A stretch of DNA of 64,000 nucleotides from Curtobacterium sp. VKM Ac-1395 (GCF_015350975.1 NZ_JADKRX010000001.1:186001-250000); one strand, 5' to 3'. Shown: positions 1-9,196, counted from the stretch's first letter. Translations and numbers: made by a program. Notes: generated by a model not told the origin, from the letters alone.

Positions 1-510
1 ACGACGGGCACGACGGTCCTGCTCACGGGCACGGGCTTCCGTCAGGGCGAAGGCGTCACGTTCCGCTCCGGGACGACGGTCATCGACACGGCCGTCGCCG
101 GGTCGAGCGGCGCGGTCGCCGGGACCCTGCAGGTCCCGGCCGACGCCGACCTCGGTGCGATCACCGTGTCCGCCGTCGGCGCTGGTTCCGGCCGGGAGGC
201 CCGGGCCACCATCACGGTCGTCGCACCCACGCCGAAGCTCACGCTGAAGGCGGGCAGCAGTGCGACCGTCTCCGGGTCGTGGCAGGTCGGCCGGACCATC
301 ACCGCGAAGCCCGGGACGTGGAACGCGAGCGGGGTCACCTTCAGCTACGCGTGGTCACGTGACGGGAAGGCGATCGCCGGGGCGACGAAGTCGACCTACA
401 CGACGACGTCGAAGGACGTCGGCCTGCGACTGACGGTCACCGTCACCGCCAAGAAGGCCGGCTACACCAACGGCACCACGACCGCACTGTCGGGGCGCCT
501 GCACAAGTAG
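1..510 (+). CDS. secreted Ig-like repeat protein, C-terminal end (5' cut by window)
   Basis: The reading frame is open from base 1 and ends with TAG at 508-510, so only the last 169 residues are visible. The composition is rich in Thr, Gly, Val and Ala, as in extracellular beta-sandwich domains. Two regions show: residues about 1-78, an IPT/Ig-like segment, and about 79-169, holding the GSWQVGRTITAKPGTW and FSYAWSRDGKAIAGAT signatures common in actinobacterial cell-surface Ig-like repeats. No LPXTG or membrane anchor is seen at the C-terminus, so release into the medium or non-covalent wall binding is likely. The enzymatic part, if any, lies upstream of the window. Confidence 0.75.
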   Translation, partial: TTGTTVLLTGTGFRQGEGVTFRSGTTVIDTAVAGSSGAVAGTLQVPADADLGAITVSAVGAGSGREARATITVVAPTPKLTLKAGSSATVSGSWQVGRTITAKPGTWNASGVTFSYAWSRDGKAIAGATKSTYTTTSKDVGLRLTVTVTAKKAGYTNGTTTALSGRLHK

Positions 511-641
511 CCACACACTGGTCGACGGGAGCGGGTGATCGAGAGGTCACCCGCTCTCGTCGTGTCGGCCAGGTGCCCCTGAGCGGCCAGGTACGACCAG
601 TGCCTGTCTCGCTCTCGGGACCAGGACGTAGCCTGGGCCGC

Positions 642-1547
642 ATGGGTATCGACGTGCGCGGGGAGATCCGCGACTTCCTGTCCACGCGGCGGGCTCGGAT
701 CTCGCCAGAGCAGGCGGGCATGCCGTCGTTCGGCGGTGGGGTCCGTCGGGTGCCCGGGCTGCGGCGGCACGAGGTCGCGATGCTCGCGGGCGTCAGCGTG
801 GACTACTACACGCGGCTCGAGCGCGGCACGTTGAAGGGCGTCTCCGACAGCGTGCTCGAGGGGCTGGCGCGGGCGCTGCAGCTCGACGAGGACGAGCGCA
901 CCCACCTTTGGGACCTCGCCCGGCTCGCGAACTCCGGCGTGAAGACCATGCACAAGACCATGCCGACCCGGATCCGTCCCGGCGTGCAACGACTCCTCGA
1001 CGCCATCACCGGCGCGCCGGCGTGGGTGCGGAACGAGCGCGGGGACGTCCTCGCGGCGAACGAGCTCGGCCGTGCCCTGTACGCGCCGATGTTCGCCGGA
1101 CCCGGTCGCCCGGTGAACACCGCCCGCTTCACGTTCCTCGACCCCGCCGCGCGGACGTTCTTCGTCGACTGGTCCCAGACCGCGCGGGACTCCGTCGCGA
1201 TCCTGCGCGCCGCGGCCGTCGCCAACCCGTGCGAGCCCGGGCTCGTGACGCTCGTCGGCGAGCTCTCCACCCGCAGCGAGGAGTTCCGTTCCTGGTGGGC
1301 CGAGCACGACGTCCGCCTGCACCGCACCGGCAAGAAGCGGATCAGCCACCCGGTCGTGGGCGCACTCGACCTGGACTACGAGGCGCTCGACCTGGTCGCT
1401 GACCAGGGCCTGACGATGTTCACGTACAGCGCCGAGCCCGGGTCGGAGTCCGAGCGCTCGCTCGCGCTCCTCGGGACCTGGGCGGCGACGGAGCGCGCGG
1501 AGCAGCTCGCCGCGGCCCGGGCCACGGAGTCCGAGTCGGTCGACTGA
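642..1547 (+). CDS. XRE-family regulator with MmyB-like ligand-binding domain
   Basis: This 301-residue protein has an N-terminal helix-turn-helix (about residues 25-85: PGLRRHEVAMLAGVSVDYYT, then LERG) followed by a PAS-like MmyB-type sensor half containing NERGDVLAANELGRAL and a WWAEHDVR segment. The family consists of one-component repressors or activators of neighbouring metabolic genes, but no divergent target gene is present here. The ATG at 642 was chosen because a TAGCCT box (629-634) sits 7 bases before it, matching the leaderless pattern of the window. An in-frame start at 573 would add an unlikely Ser/Pro-rich extension. Confidence 0.85.
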   Translation: MGIDVRGEIRDFLSTRRARISPEQAGMPSFGGGVRRVPGLRRHEVAMLAGVSVDYYTRLERGTLKGVSDSVLEGLARALQLDEDERTHLWDLARLANSGVKTMHKTMPTRIRPGVQRLLDAITGAPAWVRNERGDVLAANELGRALYAPMFAGPGRPVNTARFTFLDPAARTFFVDWSQTARDSVAILRAAAVANPCEPGLVTLVGELSTRSEEFRSWWAEHDVRLHRTGKKRISHPVVGALDLDYEALDLVADQGLTMFTYSAEPGSESERSLALLGTWAATERAEQLAAARATESESVD

Positions 1548-1580
1548 GCAGTCCGCGCCGCCCGGTGCTGTCCCGGCCGC

Positions 1581-1664
1581 CGGGCGCACGGTTCCGGCCG
1601 CGGGGCGCACGGTTCCGGCCGCGGGTCGCACGGTTCCGGCCGGCACGGGCGTGGTTCCGGCCGG
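1581..1664. repeat. four 21-bp GC-rich direct repeats
   Basis: Units run 1581-1601, 1602-1622, 1623-1643 and 1644-1664 and share the core GCACGGTTCCGGCC. The first three are nearly identical and the fourth is degenerate. They lie in the space between the convergent XRE gene and the small membrane protein gene. Six-frame translation only gives low-complexity Pro/Arg peptides, so I do not treat them as coding. Confidence 0.75.
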
Positions 1665-1668
1665 CGCC

Positions 1669-1728
1669 GCACAACCAGGATCGGCTCGCGCCACGGAGTT
1701 CGGCGGCGCGAGCCGATTTCGGTTGTGC
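1669..1728. terminator. long imperfect inverted repeat between convergent genes
   Basis: The arms GCACAACC plus ATCGGCTCGCGCC on the left pair with GGCGCGAGCCGAT plus GGTTGTGC on the right, interrupted only by a 2-3 base internal loop, around a loop of about 12 bases. The 60-base element lies between the end of the XRE gene and the end of the minus-strand small membrane protein gene, so it could terminate both. Its length and interrupted symmetry are also typical of a dispersed palindromic repeat. Confidence 0.6.
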
Positions 1729-1809
1729 GACGTCCGGGACCGGCGTCCGGCACCGGCGTCCGGTCCCGGTCCACGCGCGCGGTTCCGGCGGGCGTGCGCG
1801 GGCCTCCGC

Positions 1810-2013
1810 TCAGATGGCGGTCGGGTCCCCGTCGTCGTCGAGCGCAGCACGTTCCAGGCGCTCGATCCGGAGCACACGTTCCCGCGCGGACAGCCGGAGC
1901 ACGCGGATCGCCGCGACGGACAGCACGATGAGCGCGATCACGAGCACGACGACGGCGAGCACGAGCAGACCGTAGAGGACGAAGACGAAGCTGAAACCCG
2001 AGGCGGCGACCAT
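1810..2013 (-). CDS. small single-pass membrane protein (67 aa)
   Basis: A 67-residue protein with one long hydrophobic helix (about residues 8-37, with runs such as VLAVVVLVIALIVLSVAAI) and a charged cytoplasmic tail rich in Arg, Leu and Glu ending in acidic residues. It is divergent from the methyltransferase gene, with only 35 bases between the two starts. I do not recognise a family. Length, composition and position between two solid genes support a real gene; the function is unknown. Confidence 0.6.
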   Translation of the reverse strand: MVAASGFSFVFVLYGLLVLAVVVLVIALIVLSVAAIRVLRLSARERVLRIERLERAALDDDGDPTAI

Positions 2014-2048
2014 GTGCTGACCCTAGCGCCCGCCGTAGGCTGAGCCGC

Positions 2049-2774
2049 GTGACCAGGCGCGCGGACGGAACGGCGGGCAACGCCGACCAGGGGAGCACCG
2101 GCGTGGACAGCACCCGGTGGCGCCGCCCGGAACCCGCCTTCGCCCGGGCGGTCAAGGCCGCACTCGGGGACGCCCGCACCGTGCTGCACGTCAGCACCGA
2201 CGCCGACGCCGCGGTGTCCTACGCGCCGCACGACCGGGACGTCACCGCCGTCGAGCCGACCGCGGACCTGCCCTTCCCCGACGACACGTTCGACGCGGCC
2301 ATGACCGCGTTCTCCGTCCCCCGGTGGCAGGACCTCGACCGTGCGCTGGCCGAGATGCGGCGCGTGACGCGTGGCCCGGTCGTCGTGCTGACGCGGGACC
2401 CCGCCCGGATCCAGGACTCCTGGCTCGCCGAGTACGCCCCCGAGGTGACGGCCGCCGACGCCCGCCGCCACCCGACTCCCGACCGCATCGCCGACGCCCT
2501 CGGCGGGGACGTCACCACGACCCGCGTGCCGATCCCCTTCACGTGCGTCGACGGGTTCTCCGAGGCCTACTACGGCCGCCCCGAGCGGCTGCTCGACCCC
2601 GCCGCGCGTCGAGCCGACGACGCCTGGGGGCTCGTCGACGAGATGAGCGCCGCCCGCTCGGTCGCCGCGCTCCGCACCGCGCTCGAGTCCGGCGCCTGGG
2701 ACGACCGCAACGGCGCGCTCCGCGTCCGGCCGTCCCACGACGGCTCGCTCGTCCTGCTCACCGCGACGCCCTGA
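2049..2774 (+). CDS. class I SAM-dependent methyltransferase
   Basis: This 241-residue protein follows the methyltransferase type 11/25 plan: a first strand VLHVSTDADAAVSYA in place of the glycine-rich loop, VTAVEPTADLPFPDDTFDAAM (the acidic strand 2 and motif around strand 4) and a later VVVLTRDP strand. The glycine-rich SAM loop is weak, so cofactor binding is inferred from the overall pattern. The substrate is unknown. GTG at 2049 follows a TAGGCT box (2036-2041) by 7 bases and reads as leaderless. An alternative GTG at 2103 has an AGGGGAG-like ribosome site before it. Confidence 0.75.
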   Translation: MTRRADGTAGNADQGSTGVDSTRWRRPEPAFARAVKAALGDARTVLHVSTDADAAVSYAPHDRDVTAVEPTADLPFPDDTFDAAMTAFSVPRWQDLDRALAEMRRVTRGPVVVLTRDPARIQDSWLAEYAPEVTAADARRHPTPDRIADALGGDVTTTRVPIPFTCVDGFSEAYYGRPERLLDPAARRADDAWGLVDEMSAARSVAALRTALESGAWDDRNGALRVRPSHDGSLVLLTATP

Positions 2775-2833
2775 CGCCTCACGCCCTGACGGCGCGGACC
2801 GTCCGTCTTGACACCGCCTCGTAGGCTGGACCC

Positions 2834-2887
2834 GTGAGCAACCGTTCCGAGGAGGTCGTCGGCGTCCACGCCGGCATCAGGGCCTGA
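2834..2887 (+). CDS. possible 17-aa leader peptide upstream of the FBP gene
   Basis: A GTG codon at 2834 lies 6 bases after a TAGGCT box (2822-2827), the promoter/start arrangement used by many genes in this window. It opens a frame of 17 codons ending in TGA at 2885-2887. The peptide reads MSNRSEEVVGVHAGIRA. About 107 bases then separate it from the FBP-type gene. It may be a regulatory leader, or simply mark the transcription start of that gene. No run of one amino-acid codon is seen that would suggest classic attenuation. Confidence 0.35.
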   Translation: MSNRSEEVVGVHAGIRA

Positions 2888-2993
2888 CGCCCCGGGTCAC
2901 GTCGTCGACGTGGCCCCAGTCGTCGTCCCCTCCCAGAACACCCGCCCGGTGCGGCGCACGCGCGCCCCGGGCGGCACCACAGAACGGCTCACC

Positions 2994-3476
2994 ATGCTGC
3001 CCATCAGCGAGAAGACCATCCGCGCGTCCTTCGTCAACGCCTCCCGCAGGGAGACGAGTGACCTGACGCTGCCCGCCGACTTCGCGACCCTGGACTGGGA
3101 CGCGCTCGACTTCCTCGGGTGGCGCGACCCGAAGAGCCCTCGCCGCGCGTCCGTCGTCGTGCCGACCCTCGAGGGCGACCTGATCGGCGTGCTGCTCCGG
3201 CAGGCCGAGGCCTCACCGCGATCCCGGGCCCAGTGCTCGTGGTGCCAGGACGTCCGGCTGCCGAACGACGTGGTGTTCTACAGCGCCAAGCGGTCCGGCC
3301 CGGCCGGGCGCAACGGCAACACCGTCGGGACGCTCGTGTGCCAGGACTTCCAGTGCTCGGCGAACGTCCGGAAGACCCCGCCGCTGGCCTACGAGGGCTT
3401 CGACGTCGACGCCGCCCGGCTCCGCCGGATCGAGGACCTGCAGCTCCGCGCGGCCGGTTTCGCCACCGACCTGTGA
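2994..3476 (+). CDS. FBP (EF-G-binding protein-like) zinc-finger protein
   Basis: The 160-residue product resembles the FBP family, related to fusidic-acid-resistance proteins that bind elongation factor G and help release it from stalled ribosomes. The zinc treble-clef is visible as CSWCQD near residue 81 and a later CQDFQCSANVRK, giving four cysteines, after an N-terminal helical half beginning LPISEKTIRASFVNASRRE. Whether it confers fusidic acid tolerance cannot be told from sequence. ATG 2994 was chosen because homologues start just before the ISEKTIRASF segment; the open frame upstream is Arg/Pro-rich. Confidence 0.8.
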   Translation: MLPISEKTIRASFVNASRRETSDLTLPADFATLDWDALDFLGWRDPKSPRRASVVVPTLEGDLIGVLLRQAEASPRSRAQCSWCQDVRLPNDVVFYSAKRSGPAGRNGNTVGTLVCQDFQCSANVRKTPPLAYEGFDVDAARLRRIEDLQLRAAGFATDL

Positions 3477-3520
3477 CGGACAGGAGGCTCGTCCGTGTCC
3501 GGTGGGGAGCCTCCTGTCCG
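3477..3520. terminator. bidirectional terminator, GGAGGCTC palindrome family (copy 1)
   Basis: The 14-base arms CGGACAGGAGGCTC and GAGCCTCCTGTCCG enclose a 16-base loop. The element lies directly after the FBP gene stop and before the end of the convergent aldo/keto reductase gene, which suits a terminator for both. It is one of seven related palindromes in the window. Confidence 0.8.
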
Positions 3521-3533
3521 CCGTCGGGTTGCG

Positions 3534-4520
3534 TCAGCGGTCGATGCTCGACATGTCGGGGTAGCGGTCACCGGTCGGGGCGGGCAGCGCCGAGAGGCGC
3601 TCGACCTGCTCCGCGCTCAGGGTGAGGTCCGCCGCGGCGACGTTCTCCTCGAGGCGGGAGACGCGCTTCGTGCCGGGGATCGGCACGACGTCGTCGCCCT
3701 GGGCGAGCAGCCACGCGAGGGCGACCTGGGCAGGGGTGCCGCCGACCTCGTCCGCGACGTGCTTGACCTCGTCGACGATGCGCATGTTCGTCTCGAAGGC
3801 GTCCTGCTGGAAGCGGGGGTTCGCCGAGCGGAAGTCGTCGGCGTCGAGGTCCGAGGGCTTCGTGATCGTGCCGGTGAGGAACCCGCGGCCGAGCGGCGAG
3901 TAGGGGACCAGGCCGATGCCGAGCTCGCGGAGGGTGTCGAGCACGTCGCCCTCGGGGTCGCGCGTCCAGAGGGAGTACTCGCTCTGGAGGGCCGTGATCT
4001 GGTGGACGGCGTTCGCCTTGCGGATCGTCGCGGCGCTCGCCTCGGAGAGCCCGATGTGGCGGATCTTGCCCTCCTGGACGAACTCGGCGAGCTGGCCGAT
4101 GACGTCCTCGATCGGGACCGCCGGGTCGACGCGGTGCTGGTAGTAGAGGTCGATGTGGTCGGTGCCGAGGCGGCGGAGGGAGCCCTCGAGGGCCTCCCGC
4201 ACGGACTCCGGCGCGGAGCTGATGCCGCGGCCGCGGGCGGGGGTGGTCTCCCCGGCCTCGTGGGTGATGAGGCCGAACTTCGTCGCGATGACGACGTCGT
4301 CGCGGCGGTCGGCGAGGGCCCGGCGGAGGAGCTCCTCGTTCGTGTAGGGGCCGTACGCCTCGGCGGTGTCGAAGAGCGTCACACCGAGGTCGATCGCGCG
4401 GTGGATGGTGCGGACCGACTCGTCGTCGTCCGTGCCGGCGCCGGTGTAGAAGGCGCTCATCCCCATCGTTCCGAGGCCGATCGGGCCGACCTCGAGGTCA
4501 CTGAGCTTGCGTGTCTGCAT
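3534..4520 (-). CDS. aldo/keto reductase (NADPH-dependent oxidoreductase)
   Basis: A 328-residue cytoplasmic protein with the AKR barrel signatures: LGTMGMS near the N-terminus, [17 protein letters not shown] with catalytic Asp and Tyr, VVIATKFG with the Lys, YYQHR with the His, and the C-terminal [14 protein letters not shown] cofactor loop. The family reduces aldehydes and ketones with NADPH; the physiological substrate is unknown. The ATG at 4520 begins [12 protein letters not shown], the normal start of these enzymes, with GGGAG just upstream. It is one of four AKR genes in the first 11 kb. Confidence 0.93.
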   Translation of the reverse strand: MQTRKLSDLEVGPIGLGTMGMSAFYTGAGTDDDESVRTIHRAIDLGVTLFDTAEAYGPYTNEELLRRALADRRDDVVIATKFGLITHEAGETTPARGRGISSAPESVREALEGSLRRLGTDHIDLYYQHRVDPAVPIEDVIGQLAEFVQEGKIRHIGLSEASAATIRKANAVHQITALQSEYSLWTRDPEGDVLDTLRELGIGLVPYSPLGRGFLTGTITKPSDLDADDFRSANPRFQQDAFETNMRIVDEVKHVADEVGGTPAQVALAWLLAQGDDVVPIPGTKRVSRLEENVAAADLTLSAEQVERLSALPAPTGDRYPDMSSIDR

Positions 4521-4648
4521 GTCTCCCGGTCTACTCCGCGCACCCGGGTTGGAGGGAGGCACCGGTCGTACCCGTCACGAGCGGCCCCGCATCGTGTGGT
4601 TCCTCCAAGGGACGGGGACCGGCACGACCGACCTGGTCTGATCAGGGG

Positions 4649-5176
4649 GTGAACCTGTACTTCCGTCTGCTGCTCCTGCACCTCCGCACCCGGCGAGCGC
4701 GGCGGCGGTCGCTGTGGGACGAGGCGCGGACCCCGTTCCGGGTGACCCTGACCGACCTCGACCCGCTCCGGCACACGAACAACGCCCGGTACCTGGCACT
4801 GCTCGACCTCGGGCGGCTCGACCTGATGATCCGGTCAGGGTTCTGGGGCGACCTGACCCGACGGGGCTGGTACCCGGTGGTGGCTGCACAGACGATCACG
4901 TACAAGCGGTCGCTGACGCTCGGGCAGCGGTTCGACCTGGTCACGCGGGTGCTCGGCGTGGACGAGCGTGCCACGTACATCGAGCAGACCTTCGTCCGGC
5001 GCGGGACCGTCGTCGCCCGAGCGGTCGTGCAGGCCCGGTTCCTCCGGACCGCCGGGGGCAGCGTGGCATCCGCCGAGCTGCTCGACGCCGTCGGGGGCGC
5101 TCCCTCCGACCTGGCGCTGCCGGCGTGGGTCCGCGCCTGGGCCGACGCCGTCCGGATCAGCTCCACCGCGGGGTAG
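4649..5176 (+). CDS. thioesterase-like (hotdog fold) protein
   Basis: The 175-residue product carries the 4HBT_2/thioesterase-like pattern: TLTDLDPLRHTNNARYLALL (hotdog active-site region, about residues 34-52), then VAAQTITYKRSLTLGQRFDLVTRVLG, and an EQTFVRRGTVVARAVVQARF strand. These proteins hydrolyse acyl-CoA esters, or act as acyl-binding relatives of the Them6 type. The N-terminus is a short hydrophobic/basic stretch that could associate with the membrane. GTG 4649 is the first start downstream of the divergent AKR promoter region. It ends 9 bases before the next gene, so co-transcription is likely. Confidence 0.8.
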   Translation: MNLYFRLLLLHLRTRRARRRSLWDEARTPFRVTLTDLDPLRHTNNARYLALLDLGRLDLMIRSGFWGDLTRRGWYPVVAAQTITYKRSLTLGQRFDLVTRVLGVDERATYIEQTFVRRGTVVARAVVQARFLRTAGGSVASAELLDAVGGAPSDLALPAWVRAWADAVRISSTAG

Positions 5177-5185
5177 ACAGGTCCC

Positions 5186-6754
5186 GTGACGGAACCACCG
5201 GGGAGCACGACCACACGCAGGGGACTCATCGCCGGGGGTGTGGGACTCGGCATCGCCGGGGTCCTGGCCGCCTGCAGCGGAGGGTCCCCGGCACCGAGAC
5301 CGTCCGGCACGACGACCTCGGGAGCGAGCGGCACGCCGGTGCCCAGCACGACCGCGAGCGCCCCGCCGACGGGCTCCGGTCCGGACAGCTGGGACGCCCT
5401 GGCCGCGGCGACCACGGGGGCGGTGCTCCGGTCGGGCGCCCGGGGATGGAACGCAGCACGCGTGCTCGAGAACCCCCGGTTCGACGACGCCGACCCGCAG
5501 GGCATCCTCCGGGTGGCGAACGCCGACGACGTCGTCGCCGGGCTCGCCTTCGCCCGGAACACCCGCACGCCGGTCGCGCTCCGCGCCGGCGGGCACTCGT
5601 ACACGGGCTGGTCGGCCGGCGGCGCTGCCGGCACGGACGTCCCCCGATCGCTCGTGATCAGCACCGCGGGGCTCGACGACGTCCAGGTGTCGGGGGAGTC
5701 CGTGACGATCGGCCCCGGCGCGCAGCTCGCCGACGTCTACGCCGCCCTGGCGAAGGCGGGTCGGGCGATCGGCTCGGGGTCGTGCCCCACCGTCGGCATC
5801 GGCGGCCTGACGCTCGGCGGGGGTGTCGGCGTGCTCGTCCGCTCGTTCGGCCTGACCTCGGACCAGCTCACCGGCGCCACGATCGTCACGGCTGACGGTG
5901 CCGTGCACGAGGTCTCGTCGTCCCGGGAACCGGACCTGTTCTGGGCCTGCCGCGGTGGGGGCGGCGGGACAGTGGGCGTCGTGACGAGCCTGACGTTCCG
6001 GACCCAGCCCGCGCCTCCCGTCCTGCTCTTCAGCATCTCCTTCCCCTGGTCGGCCGCCGCTGCGGTGGTGCGCGCGTGGCAGGACTGGGCGCCGACGGCG
6101 GACCGGCAGCTGTGGTCGACGCTGAAGCTCCTGGGCGGCGCACGGCACACCGGTGGCCCGTCCGTCACGGTGACCGGCGTGTGGACCGGTGCGAAGTCCG
6201 GCGCCGACGCCTCGGTCGACGGCTTCATCGCCGCGACCGGTGCGACGCCGACCCGGCACACGGCGGACGAGCTGACGTACGGCCAGGCGATGCAGGAGCT
6301 CGCCGGCAAGCCGGTGCGGGTGTCCGAGGCGGCGACGTCCTCGATCGGCACGACGGCACTGACGGACGCGCAGGTCGCGGTCCTCGTGCAGCAGGCCGAG
6401 CGGTCCGGGTCGGTCGCCGGCATGGCGGAGGGCGGGGTGTCCCTCGACGCCCTCGGCGGTGTCGTGGCGGACGTCGGCCGGACCGACACCCCCTTCCCGT
6501 GGCGCTCGGCGCTGTACACGGTGCAGTACACGGCCGTGTTCGCGAACGGCGCGGACCCGGCACCGTTCGACCAGTACGTGCGTGGCTTCCGTGCCGCGAT
6601 GCGCCCGGCATGGGGTGACGCTGCGTACGCGAACTACTGCGACGCGGCGATCACGGACCCGTCGGCGTACTTCGACGTGAACACCTCGCGGCTGCACCGC
6701 ATCGCCGAGCAGGCCGACCCGGACGGGGTGTTCGCGCAGCCGCACTGGGTGTGA
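5186..6754 (+). CDS. Tat-exported lipoprotein, BBE-type FAD-linked oxidoreductase
   Basis: This 522-residue enzyme begins with a twin-arginine signal ([11 protein letters not shown]) and a lipobox-like VLAACSGG, followed by a Ser/Thr/Pro linker (to about 70). The catalytic part has the FAD_binding_4 motifs: [11 protein letters not shown] with the flavin-linking His, and [18 protein letters not shown] with the Cys used for bicovalent flavinylation. It ends with the berberine-bridge C-terminal NYCD and [19 protein letters not shown]. Such enzymes oxidise sugars or alcohols outside the membrane. The GTG start overlaps the intergenic space of only 9 bases after the thioesterase gene. Confidence 0.92.
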   Translation: MTEPPGSTTTRRGLIAGGVGLGIAGVLAACSGGSPAPRPSGTTTSGASGTPVPSTTASAPPTGSGPDSWDALAAATTGAVLRSGARGWNAARVLENPRFDDADPQGILRVANADDVVAGLAFARNTRTPVALRAGGHSYTGWSAGGAAGTDVPRSLVISTAGLDDVQVSGESVTIGPGAQLADVYAALAKAGRAIGSGSCPTVGIGGLTLGGGVGVLVRSFGLTSDQLTGATIVTADGAVHEVSSSREPDLFWACRGGGGGTVGVVTSLTFRTQPAPPVLLFSISFPWSAAAAVVRAWQDWAPTADRQLWSTLKLLGGARHTGGPSVTVTGVWTGAKSGADASVDGFIAATGATPTRHTADELTYGQAMQELAGKPVRVSEAATSSIGTTALTDAQVAVLVQQAERSGSVAGMAEGGVSLDALGGVVADVGRTDTPFPWRSALYTVQYTAVFANGADPAPFDQYVRGFRAAMRPAWGDAAYANYCDAAITDPSAYFDVNTSRLHRIAEQADPDGVFAQPHWV

Positions 6755-6805
6755 GACGCGCGCTGGGTCTGACCCGGCGGCACGCCCCGTCCTACGATGA
6801 CCGGC

Positions 6806-7390
6806 ATGGACATCGAGCCGTTCGTCGTCGCCGACACCGCGGCCTGGCGCGCCTGGCTCGACGAGCACGAGGACGACTCCGACGGCGTCTGGCTCGCCCT
6901 CGCCAAGAAGGGCACGACGGAGCCCACGACCCTGACGTACGCGCAGGCCCTCGACGAGGCGCTCTGCTCCGGCTGGATCGACGGGCAGAAGCGCAGCAAC
7001 GACACGGTGACCTTCCTGCAGCGGTTCACGCCGCGACGGAAGGCCTCGCTGTGGTCGGAGCGGAACATCGGCCTGGTGGCGACGCTCGTCGCGCAGGGGC
7101 GGATGCGGGAGCGCGGGCAGGCGGAGATCGACCGCGCGAAGACCGACGGCCGGTGGGACCGTGCCTACGCCGGGTCGGCGACCGCCACGGTGCCCGACGA
7201 CCTCACCGCCGCGCTCGACACCGCACCCGCTGCCGCCGCCCTGTTCGCCGAGCTCGACGCCACGAACCGGTACGCCGTGCTGCACCGCGTCATGACCGCG
7301 CCCAACCCCGCGACCCGCGCGGCCCGGCTGGCCAAGCTCGTCGCCATGCTCGACCGCGGCGAGACGCCGTACCCGCGCCCGACACGCTGA
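6806..7390 (+). CDS. YdeI/OmpD-associated (OmdA) family protein
   Basis: The 194-residue protein has the YdeI pattern: [20 protein letters not shown], then [20 protein letters not shown] (the conserved GWIDG segment), [14 protein letters not shown] and a C-terminal bacteriocin-protection-like tail with [18 protein letters not shown]. The biochemical role of the family is poorly defined; stress or antimicrobial-peptide tolerance has been suggested. ATG 6806 was preferred over 6797 because a TACGAT box at 6793-6798 leaves exactly 7 bases, the leaderless arrangement. The 6797 ATG would lie inside that box. Confidence 0.85.
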   Translation: MDIEPFVVADTAAWRAWLDEHEDDSDGVWLALAKKGTTEPTTLTYAQALDEALCSGWIDGQKRSNDTVTFLQRFTPRRKASLWSERNIGLVATLVAQGRMRERGQAEIDRAKTDGRWDRAYAGSATATVPDDLTAALDTAPAAAALFAELDATNRYAVLHRVMTAPNPATRAARLAKLVAMLDRGETPYPRPTR

Positions 7391-7455
7391 CGTCGGGGGA
7401 CAGGACGTCGCCGGTTGCTCACCGTGCGTTCGCGGAGACGGCGTACACCGGAGTG

Positions 7456-8334
7456 ATGACGAACAGCGACACCACGACACGTCCGGCCGACGCCTCCGGC
7501 ACCTTCCGCATCGGTGGCGACCTCGAGGTCAACCGCCTCGGCTACGGCACCATGCAGCTCACCGGCCCCGGGGTCTGGGGACCGCCGAAGGACCACGACG
7601 AGGCGATCCGCGTGCTCAAGCGCGCCGTCGAGCTCGGCGTGAACTTCTTCGACACCGCCGACTCCTACGGCCCCTACGTCGCCGAGGAGCTCCTCAAGGA
7701 GGCCCTGCACCCCTACGGCGACGACGTCGTCATCGCGACCAAGGCCGGCCTGACCCGCACCGGCCCGAACGAGTGGCCGCCGGTGGGCCGCCCGGAGTAC
7801 CTGCGTCAGGAAGCCGAGATGAGCCTCCGCCGCCTCGGTCTGGAGCGCATCGACCTGTTCCAGCTGCACCGCATCGACCCGAAGGTCCCGCTCGAGGACC
7901 AGATCGGTGAGCTGAAGAAGCTGCAGGACGAGGGCAAGGTCCGTCACATCGGCCTGTCCGAGGTCTCCGTCGACGAGGTCAAGGCCGCGCAGGAGATCGC
8001 GACGATCGTCTCCGTGCAGAACCTCTACAACCTCACCGACCGGTCCTCCGAGGCGCTGCTCGACTGGTCCGAGGAGCAGGGCATCGGCTTCATCCCGTGG
8101 TTCCCGCTCGCGACCGGTGGCCTGACCGGCGAGGACTCCCCGCTGACCGAGCTCGCCGAGCGCAAGCAGGCGACGCCCGCACAGGTCGCCCTGGCCTGGC
8201 TGCTCAAGCGCTCCCCGGTGATGCTGCCGATCCCCGGCACGTCGAGCGTCGCGCACCTCGAGGACAACCTCGCCGGTGCCACGGTCGAGCTCACCGACGA
8301 CGAGTTCCAGGAGCTCGCCGGCCTGCACGAGTGA
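7456..8334 (+). CDS. aldo/keto reductase
   Basis: A 292-residue AKR with [10 protein letters not shown] at the start, [18 protein letters not shown] (Asp/Tyr), VVIATKAG (Lys), LFQLHRID (His), HIGLSEVS and [17 protein letters not shown] at the C-terminal nucleotide-binding loop. It is shorter than the AKR at 3534-4520 and probably monomeric. ATG 7456 gives a short polar N-terminus before the first strand; GTG 7453 is one codon upstream. The substrate is unknown. The gene stands alone, with two hairpins behind it. Confidence 0.92.
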   Translation: MTNSDTTTRPADASGTFRIGGDLEVNRLGYGTMQLTGPGVWGPPKDHDEAIRVLKRAVELGVNFFDTADSYGPYVAEELLKEALHPYGDDVVIATKAGLTRTGPNEWPPVGRPEYLRQEAEMSLRRLGLERIDLFQLHRIDPKVPLEDQIGELKKLQDEGKVRHIGLSEVSVDEVKAAQEIATIVSVQNLYNLTDRSSEALLDWSEEQGIGFIPWFPLATGGLTGEDSPLTELAERKQATPAQVALAWLLKRSPVMLPIPGTSSVAHLEDNLAGATVELTDDEFQELAGLHE

Positions 8335-8340
8335 CACGAC

Positions 8341-8369
8341 CGGGATCCGCTGAGGACAGCGGATCCCGG
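8341..8369. terminator. hairpin after aldo/keto reductase
   Basis: CGGGATCCGCT pairs with AGCGGATCCCG around a 6-7 base loop, starting 7 bases after the reductase stop. It would terminate the plus-strand gene. Confidence 0.75.
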
Positions 8370-8383
8370 ATCCAGCGTTGACA

Positions 8384-8421
8384 GATCCGGTCGACGATCC
8401 CGCGGGATCGCCGACCGGATC
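8384..8421. terminator. second hairpin between convergent AKR and SDR genes
   Basis: GATCCGGTCG and CGATCCCG pair with CGGGATCG and CGACCGGATC, giving a nearly perfect 38-base palindrome. It sits 15 bases beyond the end of the minus-strand SDR gene and probably terminates it. Confidence 0.7.
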
Positions 8422-8435
8422 CGTCATGTCGTCGG

Positions 8436-9167
8436 TCAGGAGGCGATGGCCGCCATGGCCTGTGCGGTCGCGGCGCCGAGGTCCTCCGCCGGGCGGCTCA
8501 GCAGCCCCTTCACCATCCGGGTGTCGTCGTCGGCGAGCACCTCGTACGCCCCGGTCACCGCGCCGTCGAGCGACTGCGCCACCACGCTCGACGGGCTGAC
8601 CTTCGGGACGTCGAAGCGGGCGCCCATCGCCGTGTCGATCATGCCGACGAGCACGCCCGTGACGGTGGTGCCCTGGCCGGCCAGCTCGGTCCGCAGGCCG
8701 TTCGTCGCGGACCACGCTGCCGCCTTCGACGCCGCGTACACGGTGGGGAGCGGGATCCAGGCTGCGGCGGAGAGCACGTTCACCACGGCACCGCCGCCGT
8801 TCGCCGCGAGCACGGGCGCGAACGCCCCGGAGACGCGGATCGTGCCGAAGACGTTCGTCTCGAACACCGACCGGAGGACGTCGTCGTGCGCGGCCGCGAT
8901 GGACGTGTCCGACGCCGGGGCGATCGCCGCGTTGTTGACGAGCAGGTCCACGTCGGTCGCGGTCCGCGCCGCGGCGGCGATCGACTCCCCGTCGGTCAGG
9001 TCGAGCACGAGCGGCACCACGCGCTCGTCGTCCCACTGCCGCGGGGACCGTGCGGTGGCGTAGACCTTCGTCGCGCCGCGTTCCAGGGCCTGGCGGACGA
9101 ACTCCTCGCCGAGGCCTCCGTTCGCTCCGGTCACGAGCACGGTCCGGCCGTCGAGTCGCTCAGTCAT
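8436..9167 (-). CDS. short-chain dehydrogenase/reductase (SDR)
   Basis: A 243-residue classical SDR: VLVTGANGGLGEEFVRQAL (TGxxxGxG cofactor loop), LVNNAAIA, an STV-like region around NVLSAAAW, and YAASKAA (catalytic YxxxK). The substrate is unknown. ATG 9167 has AGGAG five bases upstream; the alternative GTG at 9173 overlaps that ribosome site. The gene is divergent from a TetR regulator, with paired operators between them, so it is very probably the TetR target. Confidence 0.92.
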   Translation of the reverse strand: MTERLDGRTVLVTGANGGLGEEFVRQALERGATKVYATARSPRQWDDERVVPLVLDLTDGESIAAAARTATDVDLLVNNAAIAPASDTSIAAAHDDVLRSVFETNVFGTIRVSGAFAPVLAANGGGAVVNVLSAAAWIPLPTVYAASKAAAWSATNGLRTELAGQGTTVTGVLVGMIDTAMGARFDVPKVSPSSVVAQSLDGAVTGAYEVLADDDTRMVKGLLSRPAEDLGAATAQAMAAIAS

Positions 9168-9196
9168 GGTCACTCCTGTAGGTTGGTTGCGGAAGC

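Noticed and set aside
1581..1664. Direct repeats as a CRISPR array
   Set aside because: Units are contiguous with no spacers, and no cas genes occur in the window.
4835..7480. 881-codon minus-strand open frame over the FAD oxidoreductase
   Set aside because: Low-complexity Arg/Gly/His product antisense to a well-supported flavoenzyme and YdeI gene.
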